A stretch of DNA of 55,396 nucleotides from Thermoleophilaceae bacterium (GTDB lineage Bacteria; Actinomycetota; Thermoleophilia; Solirubrobacterales; Thermoleophilaceae), in contig JAICJR010000002.1 of the NCBI GenBank assembly GCA_025928345.1, positions 1 to 55,396 on the forward strand, given 5' to 3'. A model generated the notes under the pieces. It had not been told where the DNA came from, did not search any database, and saw only the letters and a list, made by a program, of their open reading frames with translations. The position numbers and the translations under genes were made by a program. Within the stretch, counting starts at the first letter, position 1; every line of letters starts with the position of its first letter. Below are positions 9,376 to 20,043 of this stretch, in pieces.

Positions 9376-10743
9376 TCAGCTCTTCAACGCGAGGCCGCCG
9401 CCGCGACGCCTGTCCACCCAGGCGCGCAGGTTGTGCATGCCGTCGCCGGCGCGGGCGTCGGGAAACTCGCGCGCGGCCTGGCGGCGGAGCAGCTCGATAC
9501 CGAGCACGAGCAGCGCGGCGATGATGAGGACCGGGATGAGGTGCCGGAAGGCGGGGGTGGGGCCCCACGCGATCACAAGCAGATAGGCGAGCCCCGCCGC
9601 TCCGTACACGCGCACGGGATGGTCGCGCAGCGACGGCGCGAGCGCCTGCCGCGTCGACAGCGCCGGACGGCTGGGCCCGGAGAGCCACGCGGCCACCACG
9701 ATCAACAGCCCGTAGATCACGAACGCAAGTGCGATCGCCCGCAGGAGCGACGTGCCGATTGCCCAGGCGTCGTGCGCGGCGGGCCGGACCGACTCGTTTC
9801 GCACCAGGGCGTCGACGATCGAGTCCCCCGCCACACGGCGAATGAGCAGAACGGCCACGCCAAGCCCGAAGAAGCACCAGCCCGTCGAGCGCAGCGCGAT
9901 CCGCCGCCATCCGCGCGCCAGCCAGATGGCGAGCGCGAACAGGCCGAACGAGAGCACGGTGAACACGATCGAGAGGCTCTTGATGGCGTTCGCGATGTCC
10001 TGCGCGGTCTTCAGCTGCTTGGCTCGCATCACCACGATCTGCCCCGCAGCGGGCGGAAGCGTCACGCCGAGCCGCTGCTGCGCAGCCCCGCGGATCTTCG
10101 CCCGCGTGCCAGGACCTAGCTTCGCGCGTGCGGCCGCCACCTGCTCCTCGATCCCGAGGGTGCTGGCGAGTTGAGTCACGAGGTTGTGGAGGTTGAGCAC
10201 CACCTCACCATTCGCGGTGGACACGACGGCACCGCCGCCATTGAGGATCCGGATGAGCTGAGCGTGGGCGTTCTGGTTGGCCAACCTCCACGCGTCCTGC
10301 ACTCGCGGCCTCGCCAGGAGCTGAGGCGCGGCACGATCGGCCAGCCCGTGCAGTCCGGCAGCCGCCGGCCCGGCCAGCCCTGCGAACTGCGCGGGGAGAG
10401 CATTCCGCAGCTCTCCGGGCACATCCACGTTCGTGAAGAGCGTGTCCACCATGTACGCCCCGACCGCGCGCTGGATGCGCTGATCGGCGAGGAGCCGCGA
10501 GCTCGTGCTCGTCCAGTTGCCGGTGTCGAGCGCCTGGCGCCTAACCCACGTGGCCATCATGGCCAGGAGGCCGGTGATCACTGCGAGACTGAGTATCGCG
10601 GCCACCGCGCCCCGTCGCCGGCGCTGTGCGGTCGCGGCCCCCGGTTCCGGGGCGCCGTTGGGCGCGGACTGGCCCGGCGCGGGTGAGGTGGTGGTGGCGT
10701 GGGCGATGCGGCCCAGCATCTGCCCCGCCGCGAGCGCGGACAA
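9376..10743 (-). CDS. Conserved multi-TM membrane protein of unknown function
   Basis: 455 aa; signal/TM plus large extracytoplasmic domain; co-directional with flanking genes. Confidence 0.7.
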   Translation of the reverse strand: MSALAAGQMLGRIAHATTTSPAPGQSAPNGAPEPGAATAQRRRRGAVAAILSLAVITGLLAMMATWVRRQALDTGNWTSTSSRLLADQRIQRAVGAYMVDTLFTNVDVPGELRNALPAQFAGLAGPAAAGLHGLADRAAPQLLARPRVQDAWRLANQNAHAQLIRILNGGGAVVSTANGEVVLNLHNLVTQLASTLGIEEQVAAARAKLGPGTRAKIRGAAQQRLGVTLPPAAGQIVVMRAKQLKTAQDIANAIKSLSIVFTVLSFGLFALAIWLARGWRRIALRSTGWCFFGLGVAVLLIRRVAGDSIVDALVRNESVRPAAHDAWAIGTSLLRAIALAFVIYGLLIVVAAWLSGPSRPALSTRQALAPSLRDHPVRVYGAAGLAYLLVIAWGPTPAFRHLIPVLIIAALLVLGIELLRRQAAREFPDARAGDGMHNLRAWVDRRRGGGLALKS

Positions 10744-10800
10744 GGGCGCCCGCAGGTGTCCGGCGGTGAGGGGCGCACGAGCGGTGCGCGCAGCCCGGCG

Positions 10801-11520
10801 TCAGTCGTCGACGCCGGCGCCGAGGAAGATGAGCGCGGCCTTCACGCGCCGGCTCACGTCATCGGGGTTGTCGAGGTTCAGCTTCATGAAGATCGCGTTG
10901 ATGTGCTTCTCCACCGCGCGCTTTGTGAGGAAGAGCGAGCCGGCGATCGCTGCGTTGCTCTTCCCCTGCGCGATTTCCGCGAGCACCTCGTACTCGCGCG
11001 GGGTGAGCTCGGACAGCGGCGACGCCTCCTCGCGCCTGCGTGCCTCGACGAGCACCTCCACCACCCTGGCGTCGATCACGGACTCACCCTGCGCGACCGC
11101 CTTGATTGCGGCCACCAGCTCGGCGCGGTCGTGCACGCGCTCCTTCAGCAGATATGCGCGCCGCGCCGACCCGCGCTCGAGCAGCGCGAGCGGGTAGCTG
11201 GGCTCGGCGTACTGGCTGAGCACAACCACGCCGACCTCGGGATGCGTGTCGCGCATCTCGTGCGCCGCGCGGATGCCCTCGTCGCTTCCGGAGGGCGGCA
11301 TGCGGATATCCGTGACCACGACGTCCGGCCGCTCCTCGTCGACGGCCTGCAGGAGCGACTTGCCGTCCCCCACCGCCCGCACCACCTCGACCTCGGGCGC
11401 ACCCGCGAGGATGACCTCGATCGCCTCCCGCACAAGGTAGGCGTCCTCGGCCACGACCACCCGAAGCGGGCGCTCCTGGTCTGACTGTTCGGAATCCTGG
11501 TCAAGCGTTGCGCGCTGCAC
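10801..11520 (-). CDS. NarL/LuxR-family response regulator
   Basis: REC domain VVVAEDAYLVREAIEVIL...VVVTDIRMPP and HTH LTPREYEVLAEIAQGKSNAAIAGSLFLTKRAVEKHI. Confidence 0.92.
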   Translation of the reverse strand: MQRATLDQDSEQSDQERPLRVVVAEDAYLVREAIEVILAGAPEVEVVRAVGDGKSLLQAVDEERPDVVVTDIRMPPSGSDEGIRAAHEMRDTHPEVGVVVLSQYAEPSYPLALLERGSARRAYLLKERVHDRAELVAAIKAVAQGESVIDARVVEVLVEARRREEASPLSELTPREYEVLAEIAQGKSNAAIAGSLFLTKRAVEKHINAIFMKLNLDNPDDVSRRVKAALIFLGAGVDD

Positions 11521-11566
11521 GGACGCCCCTCTTTGACTGTCTCGCCGTCCGGCGATCCTGCTCTGG

Positions 11567-11596
11567 AGGGTAGCCCCCGACTATTCGAACAGTCAA
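11567..11596 (-). promoter_or_regulatory. Housekeeping-type promoter for the response regulator: TTGACT-N18-TACCCT
   Basis: -35 is the reverse complement of 11591-11596, -10 of 11567-11572, spacer 18. Confidence 0.6.
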
Positions 11597-11723
11597 ACGG
11601 TTTCACCGAGTTTGGTCCAGGCCTCACCGGCGGTCTCGTGCGCGCACCCTGGGAGCGCGGGCCCCGCATCCGTAAGGTCGCGATGGGCCGGGAGCTCGCC
11701 GAGTTCACACGAAAGGAGGCCGT

Positions 11724-12071
11724 ATGGCCGCAGTAGCACAGGAGACTCACGAGACGTTGGCGGGCCTCTCTGCCGGCGACGTCGATGCGCTCGGCGAGAT
11801 CCTCAGCATGCGCGACGAGTACCGGGAGACCACCGGGCTCGACTCGAGGACGTTCGCGCTGGTGAAGATCGCGGCGCTGATCGCGCTGGACAGCCCGCCG
11901 GCGTCCTACGTATGGCAGGTGGCAAACGCCCTCGACGAGGGCGCGACCCCCGAGGACGTGCTCGGTGTGCTGCGGGCGATCGCTCCGCAGGTGGGCGGGC
12001 CCAGGGTCGTAGCGGCCGCGCCGGAGATCATGATCGCTCTCGGGCTCTCGCTGCCCGAGGGCCCGGAGTGA
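11724..12071 (+). CDS. Carboxymuconolactone decarboxylase-family protein
   Basis: 115 aa; DSRTFALVKIAALIALDSPPASY-like CMD core; RBS GAAAGGAGG. Confidence 0.75.
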   Translation: MAAVAQETHETLAGLSAGDVDALGEILSMRDEYRETTGLDSRTFALVKIAALIALDSPPASYVWQVANALDEGATPEDVLGVLRAIAPQVGGPRVVAAAPEIMIALGLSLPEGPE

Positions 12072-12081
12072 GGGGGCTGAC

Positions 12082-12351
12082 ATGCCACTAATGAGAAGAC
12101 GTCCCCTCCTGAGGGCTGCCGCCGTCGGCGGCAGCGCGTATCTCGCGGGCAAGAGGGCGCAACAGGGCGCCCAGGGCGGTCCGGCAGCGGGCGCTGCCCC
12201 GGCGCCTCCAAACGGTGGATCGACGACTGACAGCGGGGGTCTCTCCAGGGATGCGATGGACCAGCTCAAGTCACTCGCCCAGCTCCATGATCAGGGCATT
12301 CTCACCGATCAGGAGTTCGACGAGCAGAAGGAGAAGGTCCTCAGGTCCTGA
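12082..12351 (+). CDS. SHOCT-domain protein
   Basis: C-terminal MDQLKSLAQLHDQGILTDQEFDEQKEKVL. Confidence 0.85.
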   Translation: MPLMRRRPLLRAAAVGGSAYLAGKRAQQGAQGGPAAGAAPAPPNGGSTTDSGGLSRDAMDQLKSLAQLHDQGILTDQEFDEQKEKVLRS

Positions 12352-12380
12352 GGCCGGCTCCCTCGAACTTGTCCCCGGCG

Positions 12381-12402
12381 GCGGCCCCGATTGCGGGGCC
12401 GC
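12381..12402 (+). terminator. GC-rich hairpin GCGGCCCCG-ATTG-CGGGGCCGC followed by TGTCGTTT
   Basis: Perfect 9-bp stem, 4-nt loop, short T-rich tail, just after the SHOCT gene stop. Confidence 0.65.
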
Positions 12403-12427
12403 TGTCGTTTGGGGCGACGGTCCAGGA

Positions 12428-12472
12428 TCACCCCGTTCGGATGATGCCGGTGCGCTGGGCGGCTCGTACGTT
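12428..12472 (+). promoter_or_regulatory. Palindrome site TCACCC-CGTTC-GGATGA (12428-12444) + N22 + -10 TACGTT (12467-12472)
   Basis: Member of the recurring 17-bp motif family; upstream of the DUF1269 gene. Confidence 0.75.
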
Positions 12473-12527
12473 GGTCACGGCGTACGCGAACGCGTGCGCG
12501 ACCCCGTCTCAAGCTAGGAGGATTTCT

Positions 12528-13025
12528 ATGGCGGAGCTCATCGCCATCGGCTACCCCGACGAGACGACCGGCTCCCTCGCGGCCGAGGAGGTCAGGCGTC
12601 TCTCGAGCGAGCTGATCATCGAGCCCGACGCTGTCGCCGTGATCTCACGGGACAAGGAGGGCAAGTACCACGTTCACACCTCCCACCATGCGGTTGGAGG
12701 CGGCGCGACGTGGGGAATGTTCTGGGGGTTCCTGTTCGGCCTCCTGTTCTTCGTCCCGGTGTTCGGGATGGCTGTGGGGGCCGGCCTCGGCGCCCTGTTC
12801 GGCAAGATCGAGAAGAGCGGCGTCAACAAGCAGTTCCAGGAGCAGGTCCGGGACATGCTTCAGCCCGGGAACTCGGCGCTCTTCCTGGTTGTCGAGAAGG
12901 TCACGCCGGACAAGGCCATTGAGGGGCTCAGCCAGTACGGGGGGACCGTGCTCAAGACGTCCCTGTCGAAGGAGTCCGAGCACGAGCTCCAACAGGCCCT
13001 GCACGGCGAGGCCGTGCCCGCTTAG
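12528..13025 (+). CDS. DUF1269-family membrane protein
   Basis: AIGYPDETTGSLAAEEVRRL...HHAVGGGATWGMFWGFLFGLLFFVPVFGMAVGAGLGAL; RBS AGGAGG. Confidence 0.85.
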   Translation: MAELIAIGYPDETTGSLAAEEVRRLSSELIIEPDAVAVISRDKEGKYHVHTSHHAVGGGATWGMFWGFLFGLLFFVPVFGMAVGAGLGALFGKIEKSGVNKQFQEQVRDMLQPGNSALFLVVEKVTPDKAIEGLSQYGGTVLKTSLSKESEHELQQALHGEAVPA

Positions 13026-13041
13026 TCGCACCGGGGTCCTC

Positions 13042-13069
13042 GGCCGGGCTGCGCCGGTGCAGCCCGGCC
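13042..13069. terminator. Perfect 11-bp stem-loop GGCCGGGCTGC-GCCGGT-GCAGCCCGGCC
   Basis: Between the DUF1269 stop and the lipoprotein start; no T-tract, so terminator or attenuator is uncertain. Confidence 0.55.
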
Positions 13070-13108
13070 CTGGCCTCCCGCCTGAGATACCGACACGAGG
13101 AGATTTCC

Positions 13109-13534
13109 GTGAAGCCTCTGATCGTCATCTGCGTCGCGGCAGCGGCGCTCACGGTCGCCGCGTGCGGCGAGTCCGCCCAGCAGAAGGCCGAGAAGCAGGT
13201 CTGCAGCGCGCGCTCGGACATCCAGAAGCAGGTGAACGAGCTGAAGACGCTCACGCCGGCGACCGCGACGTCCGACGGCGTGAAGAACAACCTGAGTGCC
13301 ATCCGTGACGATCTGAAGAAGATCGCGGATGCGCAGCCGCAGTTGAGCGACCAGCGCAAGGCGGAGGTCAAGACGGCGAACGAGAAGTTCGTCTCCGAGT
13401 TCCAGTCGGTGGCCGGCGACGTCGGCAAGAGCCTGTCCGCAAGCGGCGCGCGGACACAGCTCCAGACGGCGCTCCAGCAACTCGCCGCCGCATACCAGTC
13501 CGCGTTCTCCAACTTGGACTGCGGCGGCAGCTGA
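13109..13534 (+). CDS. Putative lipoprotein
   Basis: Signal peptide with lipobox LTVAAC; GTG start with GAGGAG RBS. Confidence 0.75.
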   Translation: MKPLIVICVAAAALTVAACGESAQQKAEKQVCSARSDIQKQVNELKTLTPATATSDGVKNNLSAIRDDLKKIADAQPQLSDQRKAEVKTANEKFVSEFQSVAGDVGKSLSASGARTQLQTALQQLAAAYQSAFSNLDCGGS

Positions 13535-13548
13535 GCCGGGCGCCCCTC

Positions 13549-14223
13549 GTGCAGCTCGACACGGCCGACTACATTTTGCGGGTGACCGCGGCCGGCGGGC
13601 TCGGCGCGGTGATCGGGATCGAGCGCGAGTCGCGCAACCAGCTCGCCGGCGTCCGCACGCACGCGCTCGTGGCCACCGGCGCCGCGATCTTCACCCTCGG
13701 GGGGGCGTTCGGGTTCCCGGGGCTCCACCGGGGCCCCAACGTCGATCCGATGCGAGTGGCCGCGCAGATCGCCTCGGGCATCGGCTTCATCGGCGCCGGG
13801 ACGATCATCCGCGACCGCGGCTCCGTCCGCGGTATCACCACGGCGGCGGCGCTATGGGTCAGCGCGGCGGTCGGGCTTGCGGCCGGCGCCGCGCTCTGGG
13901 GGCTCGCGATCTCGGGCGCGGTTGTCACGCTGCTCGTGCTGGTGGTGCTCAGGCCCATCAGGTCGCGCCTGCTCACGTTCACGAGCCCGCGCTACACCGT
14001 GAAGGTGGAATACCAGCGCGGCCACGGCACGCTTGGCCCGCTGCTCGACGCGATCAACGACGCTGGCGGGCACGTGGAGGACCTGTCGATCGATGACGAC
14101 GCGAACGGTCGCCGGACCGTGACGCTCGACGTGCGCATCCACGACGACGAGGACCTTCGCGAGGCGGTGCGCCTCGTGTCGGAGCGTGATGAGGTCGCGC
14201 GCTGCACCGTCCACCGAAGGTGA
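13549..14223 (+). CDS. MgtC/SapB-family membrane protein
   Basis: GGLGAVIGIERESRNQLAGVRTHALVATGAAIFTL...ASGIGFIGAGTIIRDRGSVRGITTAAALW. Confidence 0.92.
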   Translation: MQLDTADYILRVTAAGGLGAVIGIERESRNQLAGVRTHALVATGAAIFTLGGAFGFPGLHRGPNVDPMRVAAQIASGIGFIGAGTIIRDRGSVRGITTAAALWVSAAVGLAAGAALWGLAISGAVVTLLVLVVLRPIRSRLLTFTSPRYTVKVEYQRGHGTLGPLLDAINDAGGHVEDLSIDDDANGRRTVTLDVRIHDDEDLREAVRLVSERDEVARCTVHRR

Positions 14224-14244
14224 GCCGGTGCAGCGGCTACCACA

Positions 14245-14691
14245 CTAGAACTCCGTCCGCGACCTGTGCGACCCGTACGCGACGAGACCGTAGATCGCGA
14301 GGATGTCGATCGCGAAGATCGACAGCGACCAGAACGGGTACGCCGGGATGAACATGAGCTGCGAGATCGCGTTCAGGCCGAGCACGCCCACGCCGATCCA
14401 GCGGGCGAACTGGTTCTTGGCGAAGATCCCCAGGGCCACGAGGATCGCGGCGATGCCGAGGCACAGCACGACCCAGCCCCACGTGTTGAGATCGCCGGCG
14501 ATGTAGTCGGTGTTGCCGACAAAGAAGTGAGCCTTGCTGATGGCGGCTATGCCGTCGATGATGTTGAGCGTGCCGACGAGCAGCATCAGCACTCCGGCGA
14601 ACGTGACCCAGCCGGAGCGGTGATCCTCGTCGGCGCGCGAGAGGTCCGAGGGCACATACGTCTCTCGGTTGACCGTTGTGTGAACACTCAT
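14245..14691 (-). CDS. DUF7144-like four-TM membrane protein
   Basis: SGWVTFAGVLMLLVGTLNIIDGIAAI...WGWVVLCLGIAAILVALGIF; RBS GAGGAGG before ATG 14691. Confidence 0.75.
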   Translation of the reverse strand: MSVHTTVNRETYVPSDLSRADEDHRSGWVTFAGVLMLLVGTLNIIDGIAAISKAHFFVGNTDYIAGDLNTWGWVVLCLGIAAILVALGIFAKNQFARWIGVGVLGLNAISQLMFIPAYPFWSLSIFAIDILAIYGLVAYGSHRSRTEF

Positions 14692-14799
14692 GTTCTCGCC
14701 TCCTCGGCGCTTGCATTGCGCGCGCGTTTTTGGCGCGCGCCTTCGGGCCCAAACTTCGCAATCGGGCGGCGCGCGAGCAATAGTGCGCTCTGGCGTATC

Positions 14800-14872
14800 G
14801 GAGTAGGCGGGCACCCGGAGCCCCACCTCATCCGGATCGGGTGATGACGGCGCGCCGCGGCGGCGCGAGCAT
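14800..14872. promoter_or_regulatory. Divergent palindrome site TCATCC-GGATC-GGGTGA (14828-14844), with -10 TACTCC (14800-14805, minus) and GAGCAT (14867-14872, plus), both at N22
   Basis: Motif family member between DUF7144 and GH15 genes. Confidence 0.7.
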
Positions 14873-14878
14873 CCGGCC

Positions 14879-16795
<1,917 letters not shown>

Positions 16796-17317
16796 GCCTG
16801 TGCGATTGCCGCTCCGATAAGCGCTCCCACCAGCACGTCGCCCGGGTAGTGAACGCCCGTGTGCACACGCGAGTAGGAGACGAGCGCCGCGAGCGCGCGT
16901 ATCGGCACGGCGGCGTGCGGCAGCGTGTGGCCCACGCCGGTGGCGAACGCGAAAGCGGCCGCCGAGTGCCCTGAGGGGAACGAGCTCGAGGCCGGCGTGG
17001 GAACGTGACGGAGCAGGGGCACGCCCGCGCCCTCGCGGTCCGGACGGCGCCTTCTGCCAAGCGGCTTGATGCCCAGGTTCACCACCGTCGCCGTCACGCC
17101 CAGCGAGCCGAGGCCGAGCTCGGCTGCGCGCCTGCCATTGGGTCCGGCGAGGAGAGCGAGCAGCGCGCCCGTGCCGATCCACAGTCGCGAGTAATCCGCG
17201 GCCTGGGAGAGCCGGCTGAGTGCGCGGTCGAGCGCCGGGGTGGGCGTCACGGCGACCGCCGCATACACCGCGGCGTCCACCTGCTGCAGGTCCTCGAGCC
17301 AGCGGGGCCGGCGGCCG

Positions 17318-17575
17318 CTAGTGCTCACGGAAGGCCCTTGTGTCCCGCTCGAGGCGGAGCGCCGCCGCCTCTTCACGGGCCAGGGCGTCCACGTAGACGT
17401 CGTGGGCCCAGTCGCGCTCGGCCGGGTCGCATGCGAGCCACTGCTCCCATGCGCGGCCCACGCGCTTCGCGGCCGTCCGCCACTGCTCGAGGTGCTCGAT
17501 CCAGCCGCCCGCCACCAGAGCTTCAACCGATCGAGTTGGGAGATTGGAGATCGTCACCGCCGCACCTCGCGTCAT
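17318..17575 (-). CDS. Small protein of unknown function (85 aa)
   Basis: MTRGAAVTISNLPTRSVEALVAGGWIEHLEQW...; 11-bp overlap with the downstream PAP2 start. Confidence 0.6.
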   Translation of the reverse strand: MTRGAAVTISNLPTRSVEALVAGGWIEHLEQWRTAAKRVGRAWEQWLACDPAERDWAHDVYVDALAREEAAALRLERDTRAFREH

Positions 17576-19803
17576 AGTTCCGCCGTGCCAACGCCTGCGT
17601 GCGAAGCCTCGTCGAGCAGGCCGGCCCTGCGCGCCTGCAGCACCGCCTCGCCGCGCGAGGAGGCGTCGAGCTTCCGGTACACCGAGCGCGCGTGCGTCTT
17701 GACGGTGTTCGCGGACACGTAGAGGCGCTCGGCGATCTCGCGCAGGGAGAGGTGGGTGGGGAGGAACTGCAGGATGCGCAGCTCCGCCATCGTGAGGCAC
17801 CACTCCTGGCCGGCTGACGACGCGGTCGAGCGCGCCACCTGGCGCCTGCAAGCTTCGATCCACGCGCGCGCCGCCTGCGCGTCGGGGGCGCGCGCGAGCT
17901 GCGCCGCTGCCTCGTCGAGCAGCGTGCGAGCGTCCGCTGGCGCGCTCATGCGCACCGCGGTCCGCGCGAGCGCGATCCGGCACTCGACCTGGTACCAGGC
18001 GGCGAAGTCCACGAGCTCGGCGAGGAGGCCGGTGGCCGCGCGGGCGTCCGCCTGCGACGCCTCCACCCGGCCGATGTGCGCCTGCACGTCGGCCGAAACC
18101 GCGTAGACGAGAGCGGAGGTGGGATATGCGGCGGTGCCACTGCGCTCGACCTGCGCCTTCGCCCGGCCGGCGAGCGACTCCGCCGCGTACCAGTCCTCCT
18201 CGTCGATCGCGATCAGCGCGAGTTGCGCGAGGCACAGGGCCTGCACGCCCGGGAACCCGGCGGCGGCGCGGCGGGAGCCGTCCTCGAGCACGCGCCGGGC
18301 GCGCTGCCCGTGGCCCGTCAGGTGGAGGGCCGCGCCATGCACCAGCTGGCCGAGCGCGCGCCAGCCGCTGTCCTCCGGCAGGTCGCTGCAGGCAGCTTCG
18401 GCCTGAAGGCCCACGCCTGTCATCCGCTTGTCGGCCACTGCGGCGCGCAGCAGCCCGACGTGCGCCGCCGCCTCACGGTCGTCAGCGTTTCGCAGCGCAC
18501 GCGCCGCCCAGTACTCAACCAGCGCGCCGTCGCCGGCCAGCAGGTTGCTCGCCGCCGCGGTGAGCGCGAGCGATGGGCAGTCGGTGATCTGCTCCTCGCT
18601 GAAGCCTTCGAGCCAGTCGTCGACCTGATGCATGCGGCCGTAGCCGAGCAGTGCCTCGGAGTGCGACCAGAGCAGGTCGCCGGCTCTCGAGACGTCCTCG
18701 GCGGCGATGGCGTGCTCCATCGCGCGCTCGATGTCTCCGTGCGCGCCGTACCAGTCGCCGGCGCGACCGTGGAGCGCTGCCACGAGCTGCGGATCCGAGC
18801 GGCGGAGCTCGGCGCGCAGCGCCTGCGCGAACAGCCGGTTGTAGCGGTACTCGCTGTCGCAGCGGTCGAGGGGGACCAGCATCAGATTCATCCGCGACAA
18901 CGTCTTAAGGAGCTGGGCGGAGCCGGCGCGCTCGAGCAGATGGTCGCAGAGCGGCCCGGACAGCCTGTCGAGCACCGACGTGCGCACGAGGAACGAGAGC
19001 TGCTCGGCCGACAGCGGCGCCAGGAGCCGGTCTGCGATGTAGTCCGCCACGAAACGGTCATCGCCGGCGAAGCGCATGAGCGCCCGCCCGGGGCGCGGCT
19101 CCTCGCGGGCAGCGAGCGCGGCCAGGTAGAGAGCCGCGGGCCAGCCCTCGGTGCGGTGAACCAGCAGCTCGACGGCCCCCGCTTCGGGTTCGAGCGCGTG
19201 GGCGAAGAGCAGCTCGGTCGCCTCCGCCGCTGTCAGCGCCAGGTCGGGGGCGCGAAGCTCAACGAGCATCCCGCCGGCGCGCAGCCCACCGAGTCCGAGC
19301 TGTGGCTCGGTGCGCGACGCGAGCGCGATCTGGCTACCGGGCGGCTGCCGCTCGATCAGCTCGGTGAGGAGCTCCATCGCGCCGGCAGAGCTCACCGCGT
19401 CCGCGCGGTCGATCACGAGCAAGCTGCCTCCCTCGCCTCGCGAGAGCGCGGCCGCGAGAGCGGACATCGAGGTCGCGCGAGGGGTCCCCAGGGCCGCCGC
19501 GATCGCATGCAGCAGCGCGCGTGGGTCGTTGTGAGCATCGGCGAGCTCGAGCCACGCGGCCGGCCGGCGGTCGCGCGCCACCCACTCGGTGAGCAGCACC
19601 GTCTTGCCATAGCCCGCGGGCGCCAGCAGCAGCACGAGCGGGGGCGCCGGGACGCAGCTCAGGCGCTCCACGAGCCGCGGCCGCGAGACGAGAGTTCCGC
19701 CCGGCCGCGAGCGCCGTCGCTCCGCCGGCGGGAACGGCGGGCTCGCCCGCCGCGCGCCGCCGAGGGGGCGCACCGAGCTCTGAACTGCGGGCGGCGGAGC
19801 CAT
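17572..19803 (-). CDS. LuxR-family (MalT-like) ATPase transcriptional regulator
   Basis: Walker A LLLAPAGYGKTVLL, TPR-like middle, C-terminal LuxR HTH LSLREIAERLYVSANTVKTHARSVYRKL. Confidence 0.9.
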   Translation of the reverse strand: MAPPPAVQSSVRPLGGARRASPPFPPAERRRSRPGGTLVSRPRLVERLSCVPAPPLVLLLAPAGYGKTVLLTEWVARDRRPAAWLELADAHNDPRALLHAIAAALGTPRATSMSALAAALSRGEGGSLLVIDRADAVSSAGAMELLTELIERQPPGSQIALASRTEPQLGLGGLRAGGMLVELRAPDLALTAAEATELLFAHALEPEAGAVELLVHRTEGWPAALYLAALAAREEPRPGRALMRFAGDDRFVADYIADRLLAPLSAEQLSFLVRTSVLDRLSGPLCDHLLERAGSAQLLKTLSRMNLMLVPLDRCDSEYRYNRLFAQALRAELRRSDPQLVAALHGRAGDWYGAHGDIERAMEHAIAAEDVSRAGDLLWSHSEALLGYGRMHQVDDWLEGFSEEQITDCPSLALTAAASNLLAGDGALVEYWAARALRNADDREAAAHVGLLRAAVADKRMTGVGLQAEAACSDLPEDSGWRALGQLVHGAALHLTGHGQRARRVLEDGSRRAAAGFPGVQALCLAQLALIAIDEEDWYAAESLAGRAKAQVERSGTAAYPTSALVYAVSADVQAHIGRVEASQADARAATGLLAELVDFAAWYQVECRIALARTAVRMSAPADARTLLDEAAAQLARAPDAQAARAWIEACRRQVARSTASSAGQEWCLTMAELRILQFLPTHLSLREIAERLYVSANTVKTHARSVYRKLDASSRGEAVLQARRAGLLDEASHAGVGTAEL

Positions 19804-20043
19804 GTGCAGAGCATCCCGGTGCGCGGGCGGGGGGCCAAGGGCGCTCGCCTGCGGGTTCCGGTAGGCGGACACCACCTGCCCCCTGACTGCGTCCATGCCT
19901 GGGCCGTTCGGGGGCAAATCTACGTGCACGCACCCTTGCGGCAGCTTCGCCCCTTTGGTGAGACTCGCATTTCGCATCGCCACCGACCCGGTAGGAGCGT
20001 TCCGGTAGCAGCAACGTACGCGAGCCCAGCCTCGAGCGGCGGG

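Noticed and set aside
11611-11627. TCACCGAGTTTGGTCCA upstream of the CMD gene
   Set aside because: Degenerate half-sites and no -10-like hexamer 22 nt downstream.
18076-20043. 1654-aa plus-strand ORF start at 18076
   Set aside because: The 5' ~1.97 kb is antisense to a clear MalT-like LuxR regulator (17572-19803); the real HK starts near 20044.
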